From Tigriopus japonicus (Eukaryota > Arthropoda > Copepoda > Harpacticoida > Harpacticidae): DNA of 64,000 nucleotides. The position numbers were made by a program, and so were the translations under genes. This document shows, in pieces, positions 12,419 through 22,200 of this stretch (the stretch's first letter is position 1; the number at the start of each line of letters is the position of its first letter). Location: contig CM021317.1 of assembly GCA_010645155.1 (NCBI GenBank), positions 12,800,545 through 12,864,544 of the forward strand, read 5' to 3'. The notes under the pieces were generated by a model. It saw only the letters and a program-made list of their open reading frames with translations. It did no database searches and was not told where the DNA came from.

Positions 12419-12465
12419 CACCATCGAAATTATTGTTGGGAGATCTGTACATCTATTGATGTGAA
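12419..12465 (-). mobile_element. LINE 3'-end fragment (minus strand), right part
   Basis: Read on the minus strand, this flank gives TGTACAGATCTCCCAACA, matching TGTACAGATCTGCCAACA of the 24.7-kb LINE copy just upstream of GGTAGATCAAAT. It is therefore the other side of the LINE interrupted by the foldback element. Similarity further right is too weak for me to set the outer border. Confidence 0.65.
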
Positions 12466-13112
12466 TTGGTACTTGGGTAAGCCATTTTTACGTGAGGTCG
12501 TAAGCTGGGGTCGCCAATTAAACTTCATAAAATCGTATTCCCCTCTGTCAACCAATCCTCATAAACCAGTTTGTGCATTAAAAAGCACCGGAAGTGCGCC
12601 CCTTGCTATCGTGGCTTCTGAGAAGGGTTGCGTGAGCAAAGCACAAATTCTCCATTAGGTGAACCTAGAGTTCTAGGAAGAAAAATGTCACTTTCAGTTC
12701 ATGTTTTTTGTTACGCTCCCATTCAGCTGATAACTCACTTTCCTGACATGGTTCCAAGTTCAAAGTAACCATGAGACAATGCATTTACATTTGTAGTTCA
12801 GGGTTAATATGGTTTAAGAAGTATAGGGAACCAAAACAGTTCTCCAGAAACTTCCCTCCACATCAAAAGAAGGCACAACTGTCTTTACTTGAAGATTCAG
12901 TCAACCTGATTAAGGGGTTCATTCTGTTCATGCACATAAATTAACATGCAGTTGCTCAAACTGGATCCACTACATCTTTGTATTCATCATTTTTGGAAAC
13001 CTTCCATTTCAATTTGGAATAATCTGATTAAAAAATCATTTGGTTTGAATGTTCAGAGAAGTATTAGGTTTCACTTAATTACCAAATGACTATTTTTTTC
13101 AATCCAAATCAT
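12466..13112. other. Intergenic, nothing recognised
   Basis: AT-rich sequence with no coding exon, tandem repeat or element terminus that I can support. The first bases may still be decayed LINE sequence on the minus strand. Confidence 0.4.
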
Positions 13113-13367
13113 CTACAATTTGATTAAACAATTGACCAATTCATGCTGGGCTGTCAGGCAACTCTTCTTTTTAGGACACTTTTGGGTGATCCTCCCAATC
13201 TCCAGGCTAGCAAAGGGAGTTCTAAACTGAGGGCAAGTGGCTGGCTGGGAGAGATATTTCTCTCCCTTGAACTCTACACCGTGTTTCAGAGGGCTTTTTA
13301 GGTTTGGATCAAAACACCCAAAGACATCATGGCACTTTTTGGACCCACAATTCAATGGGGAACAACT
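13113..13367 (-). CDS. Unidentified cysteine-rich open frame (candidate exon or pseudogene fragment)
   Basis: On the minus strand an open frame of about 80 codons ends in TAG at 13113-13115. It has regularly spaced cysteines (NCGSKKCHDVFGCFDP, then ATCPQF, QKCPKKKSC and VNCLIKL). Its composition is more protein-like than neighbouring frames, which are dominated by A/T codons. There is no ATG at the start of the visible block, so it would be a 3' exon or a fragment. I do not recognise the family. It may belong with the minus-strand block at 13689-13896. Confidence 0.25.
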   Translation of the reverse strand, partial: SCSPLNCGSKKCHDVFGCFDPNLKSPLKHGVEFKGEKYLSQPATCPQFRTPFASLEIGRITQKCPKKKSCLTAQHELVNCLIKL

Positions 13368-13688
13368 ACTTTTACTATATCATTTAAGTGAAGGTCCAGG
13401 GAAAAAGTTACATACTTAAAAACCTATTAAAAATAACATTTTTTGAAAAATTATTTAATCCATATTAAGAGACTATCTATTTACGTTTTGAATTCAAATA
13501 GAGTAAGAATACATTCATAAGCAGCTGAGTTATTTGGGTTTGAATGGTCTATTTTTGAACCCAAAAAGCCGAAAAACGCCTCTGGTATATCAAAAAACAA
13601 ATTCCCAAAGATTTCAGATGGCTTTTCAATGTGGCTGCCTTTTGTGGTCGGGACAGACTTCCCTACAAGCTAGAACTTCTTGGATAAT

Positions 13689-13896
13689 TCATGGTTGAGC
13701 TACTTCATCCAACTCGACCTCAATCTCCTCCATTTTAGTGGGATTTACATAAGCAACCAGCGCCTCAACAATGAGGGCCTTCTTTACAACAGATGGGTCC
13801 TTGCCTTCTAAGGCTAAATGCAAATATTTCTTAGCCTCTTCGCCAGCTTGACTCAAGATGGCGTCCATTATTGAAATGGCAGAATAAACTATAATA
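13689..13896 (-). CDS. Unidentified minus-strand terminal-exon candidate
   Basis: The minus strand shows a pyrimidine-rich tract ending TTTCTAG (acceptor at 13897-13899), then about 68 open codons to a TGA at 13689-13691. The last 59 start with a methionine at 13866-13868 and read MDAILSQAGEEAKKYLHLAL and further, ending EVELDEVAQP. The segment is charged, helical-looking and unlike the surrounding A/T-rich frames. I do not recognise the protein. It could be a host terminal exon, a retroposed fragment or part of a mobile element. Confidence 0.3.
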
Positions 13897-14064
13897 CTAG
13901 AAACCATCAAGAGGAAGGAAAAAAAATGGTGTGAAAAAAGTAAAAGGAGAGGATGAAAAATGAAAAATACAAAAAATGAGTTTGTTCCAACCAATTATGC
14001 CCAAACTTGAATTAAAAAACTAAAAACCAAAATGGCAAAACTTTGCCATAAATTCAACTCGAAA

Positions 14065-15358
14065 CACATCAGTAGGGACGGGCAGAAAGTGCAAATAATC
14101 TTACCCTTTTAGTTACCAAAAGTTGCAAAAAAATGTGCCCAAAAGTGCAAAACAAAGTGCAGAAAAATGTTGAAAGTGCAAATAAATGTCAAAAAAGAGC
14201 AAATAAATGTCGAAAAAGAGCAAATAAGTGTCAAAAAAGAGCAAATAAATGTCAAACAAGTGCAAATAAATGTCAAAAAAGAGCAAATAACTTGTATTTG
14301 GACTTAAAACGTCATTCATGGAGTACCCACGGCTCCTAATTGAGCAGAAGTCATTTACAAGTTCTAAAGACATTTGAGACTAGTTTGAGGTGAAGAGACA
14401 ATGCCGCACAAGTAATAGAGTTCTATTAATTAGGTCACTAGCAAAAAGGATATAAAGTCCCTTAAAATATACCAGAAAACAACTTTCTGAATTTTTCATT
14501 CCTAAGGTGGTCTTGTGGATGTATGTACCTAAAATATTGTCGAAATATATTTAACAATTGTTTTATATGGCTTTATATAACTCCGTTTTCGTCCTTCAAG
14601 TTGTTCAAAAATAGACATTGAAAATTGAACAGAAAAATACCCATATGTGCCTAGCAATTGCATGAAAGAAAATAGTCATAAATGTGTTTTAAGCATGTTT
14701 TTAGTGACAATACTTCAATATTTGGCCCATGGCCTAATAACCAGAACTCAATTTCAAATGTAGCATTCATTGTCTCGTCACATCAAAACTGTTCTCAAAT
14801 ACTTTTGGAACTTAAAAGTAATATCTCCAAGTCAATTAAACAATGTGTACTGCTACATTGATATATCCTTAGGTTGATGATTTTAAGTTTATAACTGCCT
14901 TTTCTAGAAATAGCGATCTTTGTAGGCAGCAAACCTAATTCCGCAATCTATCTTGTTTGTAGATCCTTCCATTACCATAACATGAGTTTCTTTAGGTTTG
15001 CTATTTGTTGGTTGGATGCAATGAGATTCTTTTGTCTAATCTTTAGTTTAGTAAACGGGATGTTATAGTTATAGTTAAAGCCAAGATGGTGAATAAAGTG
15101 TGAGGTTTGCGTCTGAAATGCACATATTTCTTCAAGGTGCTAAGAATGGTTGATTGCAAATGCAAGCTTTTTCAACTAGTTCAAAGTTTGATCTTGAAAC
15201 TAAAAATCCTTTCAAAAACCACTACATTTTCTTAACAATTTGTCAATTTTATCCAAAAACGTAAAGTGCAAATAAAGGTGAAAAGTGCAAAAGTGCAGAA
15301 AAATGGGTTTATGTTACCAAAAATCTTTTTACACTATTTGCCCGTCCCTACACATCAG
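14065..15358. mobile_element. hAT-like non-autonomous element with 8-bp target duplication
   Basis: The element body is 14073-15350. It starts TAGGGACGGGCAGAAAGTG and ends in the inverted counterpart TTTGCCCGTCCCTA. CACATCAG is duplicated exactly on both sides (14065-14072 and 15351-15358). Eight-base duplications with short imperfect inverted ends are characteristic of hAT transposons. Words such as AAAGTGCAAATAA and AGTGCAGAAAAATG recur near both ends, as expected for subterminal repeats, but in direct orientation. No transposase frame is visible, so it is non-autonomous. Confidence 0.8.
14178..14292. repeat. 21-bp tandem repeat, about 5.5 copies, inside the hAT-like element
   Basis: The unit GCAAATAAATGTCAAAAAAGA starts at 14178, 14199, 14220, 14241, 14262 and 14283. 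Because 21 is a multiple of three, the array opens spurious frames on both strands. It is an expansion of the element's subterminal GTGCAAATAA word. Confidence 0.9.
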
Positions 15359-15365
15359 TAATATA

Positions 15366-15840
15366 CAGGGGTGGGCGCCCTAAAGTGAACACTCGTTTAA
15401 GTTTCCCGCCACACAAACATAGTAGAAACTATCAGCTGAAAACCTGTTCTGGTGTAGAGAAGAGGGCTTCATGTGTTTGTAAAACACAATTAGCAAAATC
15501 TACCAACAATAGCACCTTCCAGACTAAGAGTAATGGAGCAACGTCGAGCTGAAATTTTGGCTTTATCCACACGGGTCAAAACACCAATCCAAATTGCCCA
15601 TGACATTGGCTGCTCCCGCACCACGGTGAACAATGTGACCAACAAGGGACTCCAAAGGCAGCAGCAAGGACTATGCCAAGGCAAGAACGTCTCCAGGGAA
15701 ATTCTGGATGTCCATGGCCAAGGCCAAGAAGGTCAAATGAGGGTGTAACAGCCGTCAGTGAGGTCATTGAGGCCAAGAGGGGCAAGGCAACCGTGAATGA
15801 CCTTGCCAGGGAGTTCAAGATGGACAAAGTATATAGAGTA
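15366..15840 (+). pseudogene. Truncated Tc1/mariner element with transposase N-terminus
   Basis: The left end is TA (15364-15365) followed by CAGGGGTGGGCGCCC. At 15533 an open frame begins MEQRRAEILALSTRVKT and contains QIAHDIGCSRTTVNNV, a helix-turn-helix of the Tc1/mariner DNA-binding domain. The frame breaks at about 15748. No catalytic motifs or right terminus follow, so the copy is truncated near 15840. It begins only seven bases after the right target duplication of the hAT-like element. Confidence 0.65.
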
Positions 15841-16082
15841 TGAAGATTTTATAGAGCTCTATCCTACCCCAATCTGAGCGCATGAGCTTGACGGCGCGCG
15901 CGGCTGAGTGACTCAGCGCTGTTTGTCTACATCATCCTCATTTCCATCCGTGTTAGGTTGAGATATTTCATTTGTCAATGTCTTGTGAACCACGTCAAGG
16001 GTAGCCTCAAGTTTTATGCTTGAAGACTTTTCCTCAATCCCTGATCTGCAAAGCCTTTTCCTCAATGCACTTTACCTCATCA
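15841..16082. other. Short spacer, nothing recognised
   Basis: Between the truncated transposon and the minisatellites I see only a partial repeat of CCTCAATCCCTGATCTG on the opposite strand relative to the 28-bp array that follows. This suggests that array was once longer or partly inverted. Confidence 0.4.
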
Positions 16083-16322
16083 GATCAGGGATTGAGGAGA
16101 ATTGGATGAAGATCAGGGATTGAGGAGAAGTGGATGAAGATCAGGGATTGTGGAGAAGTGGATGAAGATCAGGGATTGAGGAGAAGTGGATGAAGATCAG
16201 GGATTGAGGAGAAGTGGATGAAGATCAGGGATTGGGGAGAAGTGGATGAAGATCAAGGATTGAGAAGAAGTGAATGAAGATCAGGGAGTGAGGAGAAGTG
16301 GATTAAGATCAGGGATTGAGGA
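16083..16322. repeat. 28-bp minisatellite, 8 copies plus a partial
   Basis: The unit GATCAGGGATTGAGGAGAAG followed by TGGATGAA begins at 16083, 16111 and every 28 bases to 16307, with one or a few substitutions per copy. The 28-bp period disrupts any reading frame, so it is not coding. Confidence 0.95.
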
Positions 16323-16326
16323 ATGT

Positions 16327-16517
16327 GGATTGAAGTAAGGTTGATTGAGGTAAAATGGATTGAGGTAAGGTTGATTGAGGTAAAATGGATTGAGGTAAGG
16401 TTGATTGAGGTAAAATGGATTGAGGTAAGGTTGATTGAGGTAAAATGGATTGAGGTAAGGTTGATTGAGTTAAAATGGATTGAGGTAAGGTTGATTGAGG
16501 TAAAATGGATTGAGGTT
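16327..16517. repeat. 30-bp minisatellite, 6 copies plus a partial
   Basis: The unit GGATTGAGGTAAGGTTGATT followed by GAGGTAAAAT repeats exactly at 30-bp spacing from 16327 to 16507 with very few changes. It adjoins the 28-bp array and shares GGATTGAGG with it. The apparent 65-residue open frame over it is an artefact of a period divisible by three. Confidence 0.95.
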
Positions 16518-17249
16518 TAAATTGCGTTATTCGATTTAAGTTTGGTTAGCAAGGATACATTTAACCGGAGGATTGGACCTGACTTTTAGCGAAGCTAAGC
16601 CACTTCTTATTGGAAGAATCTAGAAACTTCAAAATGGTTGAAGATGATCCGTTGTAGTCCCAAATAATGTTACGTGATAAAAAATTGCAAGTTTTTCTTG
16701 TGAGTATCGAATCAGTTTCATTTTAGTCATATTTCCAGAAAGTAGCACTTTATGTAGTAAAAAATCTAGAATGTTGGATTAAGACGATTGCAAAGAAAAA
16801 AGAAAACGTAACCTGGTAGTTCAAAAGAGCAACAAAATATCAACTTTTGGTATTAGATCTTTCCGTGAAGAATAACAATTAATAGAAAAAGTGGCCTAGC
16901 TTCGCCCATGTCTACTCCAGAGTTGTAGGTCTCCCTGGTTTAAAGTATGTTGGTTCAGGATCAATTTTGGGTTAACGCCACATCACTACTCATGGAGTCC
17001 GGTGATTACCGTTTATAACTGCCAAAGGATCAGCTCCTACATATTCCCAACAAAGACTTGACTTCCAAGTCCGTCAATGATCTGTTCAAAGTGGTCAACC
17101 AATTGACGAGTGTACTACTGAAACGGGCCAATAATAGAAGTGACTTTTCTCCACCCTTTAGATTTGGAACAATATGAGTTTTAATTTGCTCTAAGATTTG
17201 AGAGAGCCCTACTTCTGACTCAGACATTCAATGAGTTGAAATTAAAATA
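16518..17249. other. Intergenic, nothing recognised
   Basis: AT-rich sequence without a supported gene, tandem repeat or element border. Confidence 0.4.
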
Positions 17250-18514
17250 TACGGTGTCTTGCATATAAATCCGGACAAAGTTTAACTGCCTCTAGATCAG
17301 TAAATAGAGCAAGTAGAGAGTCAGTTGATGTTTTATTTGAAAGCCCAACTAACTAAGAATACATTAATTCAATGTGCTGCCTCTCCCTCTCAATCATCCT
17401 ATCAATCCTGGGCCGGAAGGACTTGCAGGTATTGACGACCTCTGCGAGATCAATGGCAGCCCACTTATTTATGATGGAGGTCTTGAGGGCATTGATGCTG
17501 TCGTGGCTGGTAGCACAGACCTCCCTCTCTAACTTTCCCTAGAAATAGTAATCCAGAGGATTCATGTCAGGTGAGTTAGGGGGCCAGATCTAGGGGTCTC
17601 AGAACTTGATGTTGCTGTTGTTGAGGAGGTTCTGGGTGTTCTTGGCCTTGTGGGCCAGGGCTGAGTCTTGTTGAAAGATGAACTTGGCACCATTGGCCTC
17701 CCACACCATCCACACGATCACCACGGTCTTCATCACCTCACAGTACTTGTCTGCACCCACCCTCTCTTTGGGGTTGAAGAAGAAGGGTGGCATCACAGGC
17801 CAGGGTCATCACAGAGGCCGGAAATTTGCTGATGAAGCCGTGAGGGACCATGGACCTAGAGCTAGCCACTCATCTGTTGTTCTGGACATTGTACGACCTG
17901 TCCAATGTCCAATTCTTCTCATCACTGAAAAAATGATTCTTCCACCATGATACTTCAGGTCGTTGAGCAACTTTGTCCCATGCTCCACCCTCTTGGCCCT
18001 CATGTCATCAATGAGGATATGGCGGGTGTAGAGCCTGGAGGAATGCATCTTCAGGTTGATGTTGATGGCCCTGGAGACAGTGGACACACTCACATCTCTG
18101 TTTTTTGCCAGTGTTGACATTGAGGTCCCGGGGAGGTTTTAATTGATCTCTTGAGGCCAGCCACAAACCTGGGTGTCCTCTTCTTGTCACTTCGAGGTGT
18201 GTGAGGCCTCCTATTCACCACTCGCTCCTCTTTCCAGTACTTTAAGACATTGTAGATGGTGCTCCTTGGGTATTTGAGTGTCATCACAATGACTGCAGGC
18301 TTATTCCCCGCGTGGGCCATTAAAGAGATCAAAGAGATCATTGCTCTCCTTGTTTGCTTCATTGTTGTGTTGTGAACAATTGTGTAAAAAATGGTACTTT
18401 ATGAAATCTAATAATGCAACCTTTCCAATGCTATATAAATGAATTTGCTACTTGCTCTACTTATTGGTCTGAAGGCAGTTAAACTTTGTCCGGATTTATC
18501 TGCAAGACCCTGTA
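17250..18514 (-). pseudogene. Full-length but inactivated mariner (DD37D, maT-like) transposon
   Basis: TA target duplications (17250-17251, 18513-18514) bracket inverted ends sharing GTCTTGCA and ATAAATCCGGACAAAGTTTA. The body is 17252-18512. The transposase lies on the minus strand. It starts at 18362 with MKQTRRAMISLISLMAHAGN and includes a helix-turn-helix (YPRSTIYNVLKYWKEERVV). It then breaks into frames at 18120-17809 and 17796-17599, with FIFQQDSALAHKAKNTQ holding the second catalytic Asp. The last motif, WPPNSPDMNPLDYY, lies beyond two in-frame stops. The Asp of QQD and the Asp of NPLD are separated by 37 residues, the DD37D spacing of maT-type elements. Frameshifts and stops make it inactive. 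Confidence 0.88.
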
Positions 18515-18549
18515 CATATCTTCTATAATCAAAAACCTTGAGAAACCTT

Positions 18550-18672
18550 GAGGACGGTTGTCAAAAATGCACCTTTGGGTCCAATCATTATACTAATGTG
18601 TAAAGCAACAGAAATTCCGTAGAATATTTATTGCACTGGTTAAACCTAAATTATATTTTGAAAGGAATCCTG
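18550..18672. mobile_element. Short MITE, copy 1
   Basis: The left end GAGGACGGTTGTCAAAAATG and right end TATTTTGAAAGGAATCCTG are imperfect inverted repeats. The same order of words (TTGGGTCC near each end, ATTGTACTA-like internal blocks) occurs at 31536-31668. No coding content and no clear target duplication. Confidence 0.6.
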
Positions 18673-19233
18673 GCTAGAGCTAGAGACGCTCTAGCTAGAG
18701 CCATCCTTAACCCAATCCAAGGAAGATCTCTTTTGGATAAGAACGCAATTGTTTTGAGTCCATTGGAATTTGGAAATCATAATTCTGATCGCTAGCCTCC
18801 CAAAGTTTAAAATTCAATTCTTTTTGATTTGTCCACCATTTTTGTTGAGAAATGTTCAAATTCGATTTTAGAAACCTGCTGAACATCCACCTAGGTACTC
18901 AATGTATTAGATAACATTGCTAATCGATTCAATTTCAAAGCGACGTGGATACCTTTTTCTCTTCTCTGTTCTTCACAATTGCGATTTAAAATGCCTTCAC
19001 ATGAAGCGATGTAAGATTTCATCACGAATTCATGTCGATGCATTTCCATGATAAGATTGTTAAGGAGCCAGAAGAAGTCACTCAAATGATGTACACCAAC
19101 GAGACGTACTTTGGATTAAGTTTCTGAAGAAAATCATTTGAGGTTGAGACAGAAGGTGGGCAAATTCTAAATTAAGCACTCTTGGGTCTTGGAGCCATCG
19201 CTTGGAACAAATTTTGGAGAACCTTGAAGCAAA
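18673..19233 (+). other. Region upstream of the SLC17 gene
   Basis: This contains the presumed promoter and 5' leader of the transporter. A palindromic block AGCTAGAGACGCTCTAGCT sits at about 18678-18700, and a related TAGAGACGCTCTAG word lies near 20111 in intron 2. No TATA box was identified. Confidence 0.45.
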
Positions 19234-22200
19234 ATGGAATTGGACAAGCCTCCACGATTAATGTGTTCATTTCGACTTTTAATTGCATTCGTCTGTGGTG
19301 TCAGCTTTTTCCTGCTCTTCAATCTTCGGTTTGGTTTCTCCATGGCCTTAGTGTGCATGACTGGAACAGGTGGAAAAGTTGAGCACAAAGAAAATGACAC
19401 ATCAATTATGCCGGTCAAGGTTCGTTGTTGCCTAACTAGTTGTACAACGTACGTTTTTTATTGAATTTTCGAATTATGGTTCCAATTTCAGGGCGAATTT
19501 GATTGGGATAGATCCACGCAATCTCATTTGCTGGGAACTTTCTTCTACGGGTATATATTAACTCAAGTAGCTGGAGGATGGGTCTCCGATCGATTTGGAG
19601 GCAAGATGACGATGATTGTCTCTATGCTTGGCCTTGGTGTCACCAGCCTTCTTACTCCAATTTCAGCCAGGTTTGCGCATACTGCATAACTCTAAATATT
19701 ACATGATTCGGTGGTTTATGGTTTGCATAAAAATCAACTCCATGAAGAATATTAGAGAAAACAAGCATTTTTGTTCTCTAGATGGCACCTCTATTGTTTT
19801 GAAAGGAACGTCTACGCAGTGCTAGTAACGTCATCTATTGATTTTACATGAAACTTTCACCCAAAATAAATATCTCTGAATTGCTCAAGGTTACCAAAAT
19901 ATTTTAAAAGACATGGAGGATTGTTATTTCCGTGTTTAATCACAAAGGATTGTAAATTACCAAACGATTGCATTCGTGAATACTCTTCATATCCAAATAG
20001 ATCACTTTTCTCCACAATTGAAATCTATAGTAACTCACACAACCAAATTGATGTTCTGTCTTACTTAATTAATTCAGCTACCCTGGTAGTTTTCGTTCCA
20101 CATGCAACGTAGAGACGCTCTAGTTAGAGACGCTAGCTTTAGTACACTGAAGTGCTCTTGATGCCAGCCCTGCACAAACGATTATGTGCAGGGAAACTGA
20201 AAATTGAACGAGAATTTTTCCCTTAAACAAGTCTGCCAACATGGCGAGTATTTCTTTTATTTGTATACTTAATAAATAATTTTGAGCTTTTTTTTTGCTC
20301 AGAAACCCTACGAAAAACTATCAATTTGTTTTCAAGTAGCTTTGCAAAGCAAGAAAATTTGGCTTTCAATGGAAAAATATTGAGACCTGTCCAGAGGAAG
20401 CCCAACATCTTGAACAGCAATTCCACGTACCAATGAAATGACATTCAATGACATCTAGCGGCAGAAACTAGTCTTTCACATTTTGATGCAATCTTTGGCC
20501 TTAATTTAGGATCAAACAGTATGACTTGGCGATATTCTTTCTCATAGACATTGTTCGTAAGGTCGAGTAGGATGAAAATATGATGAAAAATGGCATTTTA
20601 GTCTCAACCACTAAGGTTCACATCAAGTTAAAAAATATCTACGCTCTATTCTCCCATGACTTTGCCCCTGTTTTGGCGCCATCTAATGGTAAATTTTGAA
20701 GCTTGCGCTAAAATCTACAATACAATAACATGCACAACAATTCCCTTTAGCCAGGAACCTCTCACAACAGGGCGCGAACTTCAGCTGACGCGTAGCCCAA
20801 GAAGGCCCTTAAAATGATGCGGCTCTGCAATGAATTTGAACGAAATTGCCTATAGACAATAGAAAAAGGTGTTTGATAGCAAACATCACTTCTGAACAAA
20901 ATTGCAGCTTGAGATAGCGCTCCTCTTCCTGCCATTAATTCTTACAATGATGATTTCTTTTCTCAGGAATTAGTCAAAACTGAGATGCTTCAGACCATTG
21001 TCTCGCACAAAACTGAGAATGGATCTCAATTAAACGCATGTATGACTTGTATATAATAATACCCACTTCAGACAACGGGTTCTATTATACTCAGATCAAG
21101 TTTCAAGAAGATTGAGCGTGTTTTTGGAAAACTGTGGCCCTTTTATTAACAATGAAACTTAAACAACCAAAGTATTCGCACTCTTCACTATAAAAACATC
21201 AGTTTTAATCAAAATTTTATCATATGAAATGCTTGACAGACCTGTTCAATCATCTTATCTAGATAAAAGATAGTTTATCTTTTATCTTTATCTAGAAACT
21301 TTTTCGGGAAAGTATCTTAAGGTATCTTTATCTAGATACTTTTTTCGGGAAAGTATCTTAAAGTATCTTTATCTAGATACTTTTTTCGGGAAAGTATCTT
21401 AAAGTATCTTTATCTAGATACTTTTTCCGGGAAAGTATCTTAAAGTATATTTATCTAGATAGCTTTTTCGGGAAGTTATCTTGAACTATCTTTATCTAGA
21501 TACTTTTTCAGGAAAGTATCTTGAGGTATCTTTATCTAGATACTTTGCGGAAAATACTATCTTATCTAGATACTTTTTCAAAGTATCTTGAACAGGTCTG
21601 ATGCTTGAAATCCATTAGATGCCAAATATCAAAAAAAATTACAGGCCAAACTGAGAGGAAGCACAAGTTTGAACAAATTATTCATCAACTTATAGTTAGT
21701 TGAGTTGTTGATGATTCCATCTGAATGATTATTCATGAAGAATGAAGTAAAGAACAGATCACCTTCATGGAGCACTATATTTTTCACTTTGATGGCGTTG
21801 TTAGGTACTTATAATTTGAAACGTTGGTATTGCAGAATAAGTTGAATAGGGTTGATTAGTGTAATAATAGGGGTGTGTAATCAGTCTTTATTTGTCCTGG
21901 GAGGATCATGTAACTGACATCTTTGGGTGCAGTTTGAAACAAAAGCAGTGCTTCCATTTTTCTCACATAAATTGGAACAGTGGCACTGTCATGCATGTAA
22001 CGCTGTTCTCCTTAATTCTTGAAAACGGGTTTGTGACTAGCCAGTGCCTTTTCATTGATGCAGACGCGTGAAAAAACTTTTGGGTGCATGGAAGAACAAT
22101 CTTGTTAATCCACCCAAAACAGCGCTTCTACACGCTGTCCCAAGGTATTCGCCTGGTTAATGTAGAAACTAGTTTATTGATGGATGCATGACCCTTCAAG

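Noticed and set aside
14113..14373. Open frames with ANKCQKR or LLFFDIY repeats
   Set aside because: They are translations of a 21-bp non-coding tandem array, open only because the period is a multiple of three.
16083..16517. Possible CRISPR-like array
   Set aside because: The units are head-to-tail minisatellites with no unique spacers, in a eukaryotic sequence.
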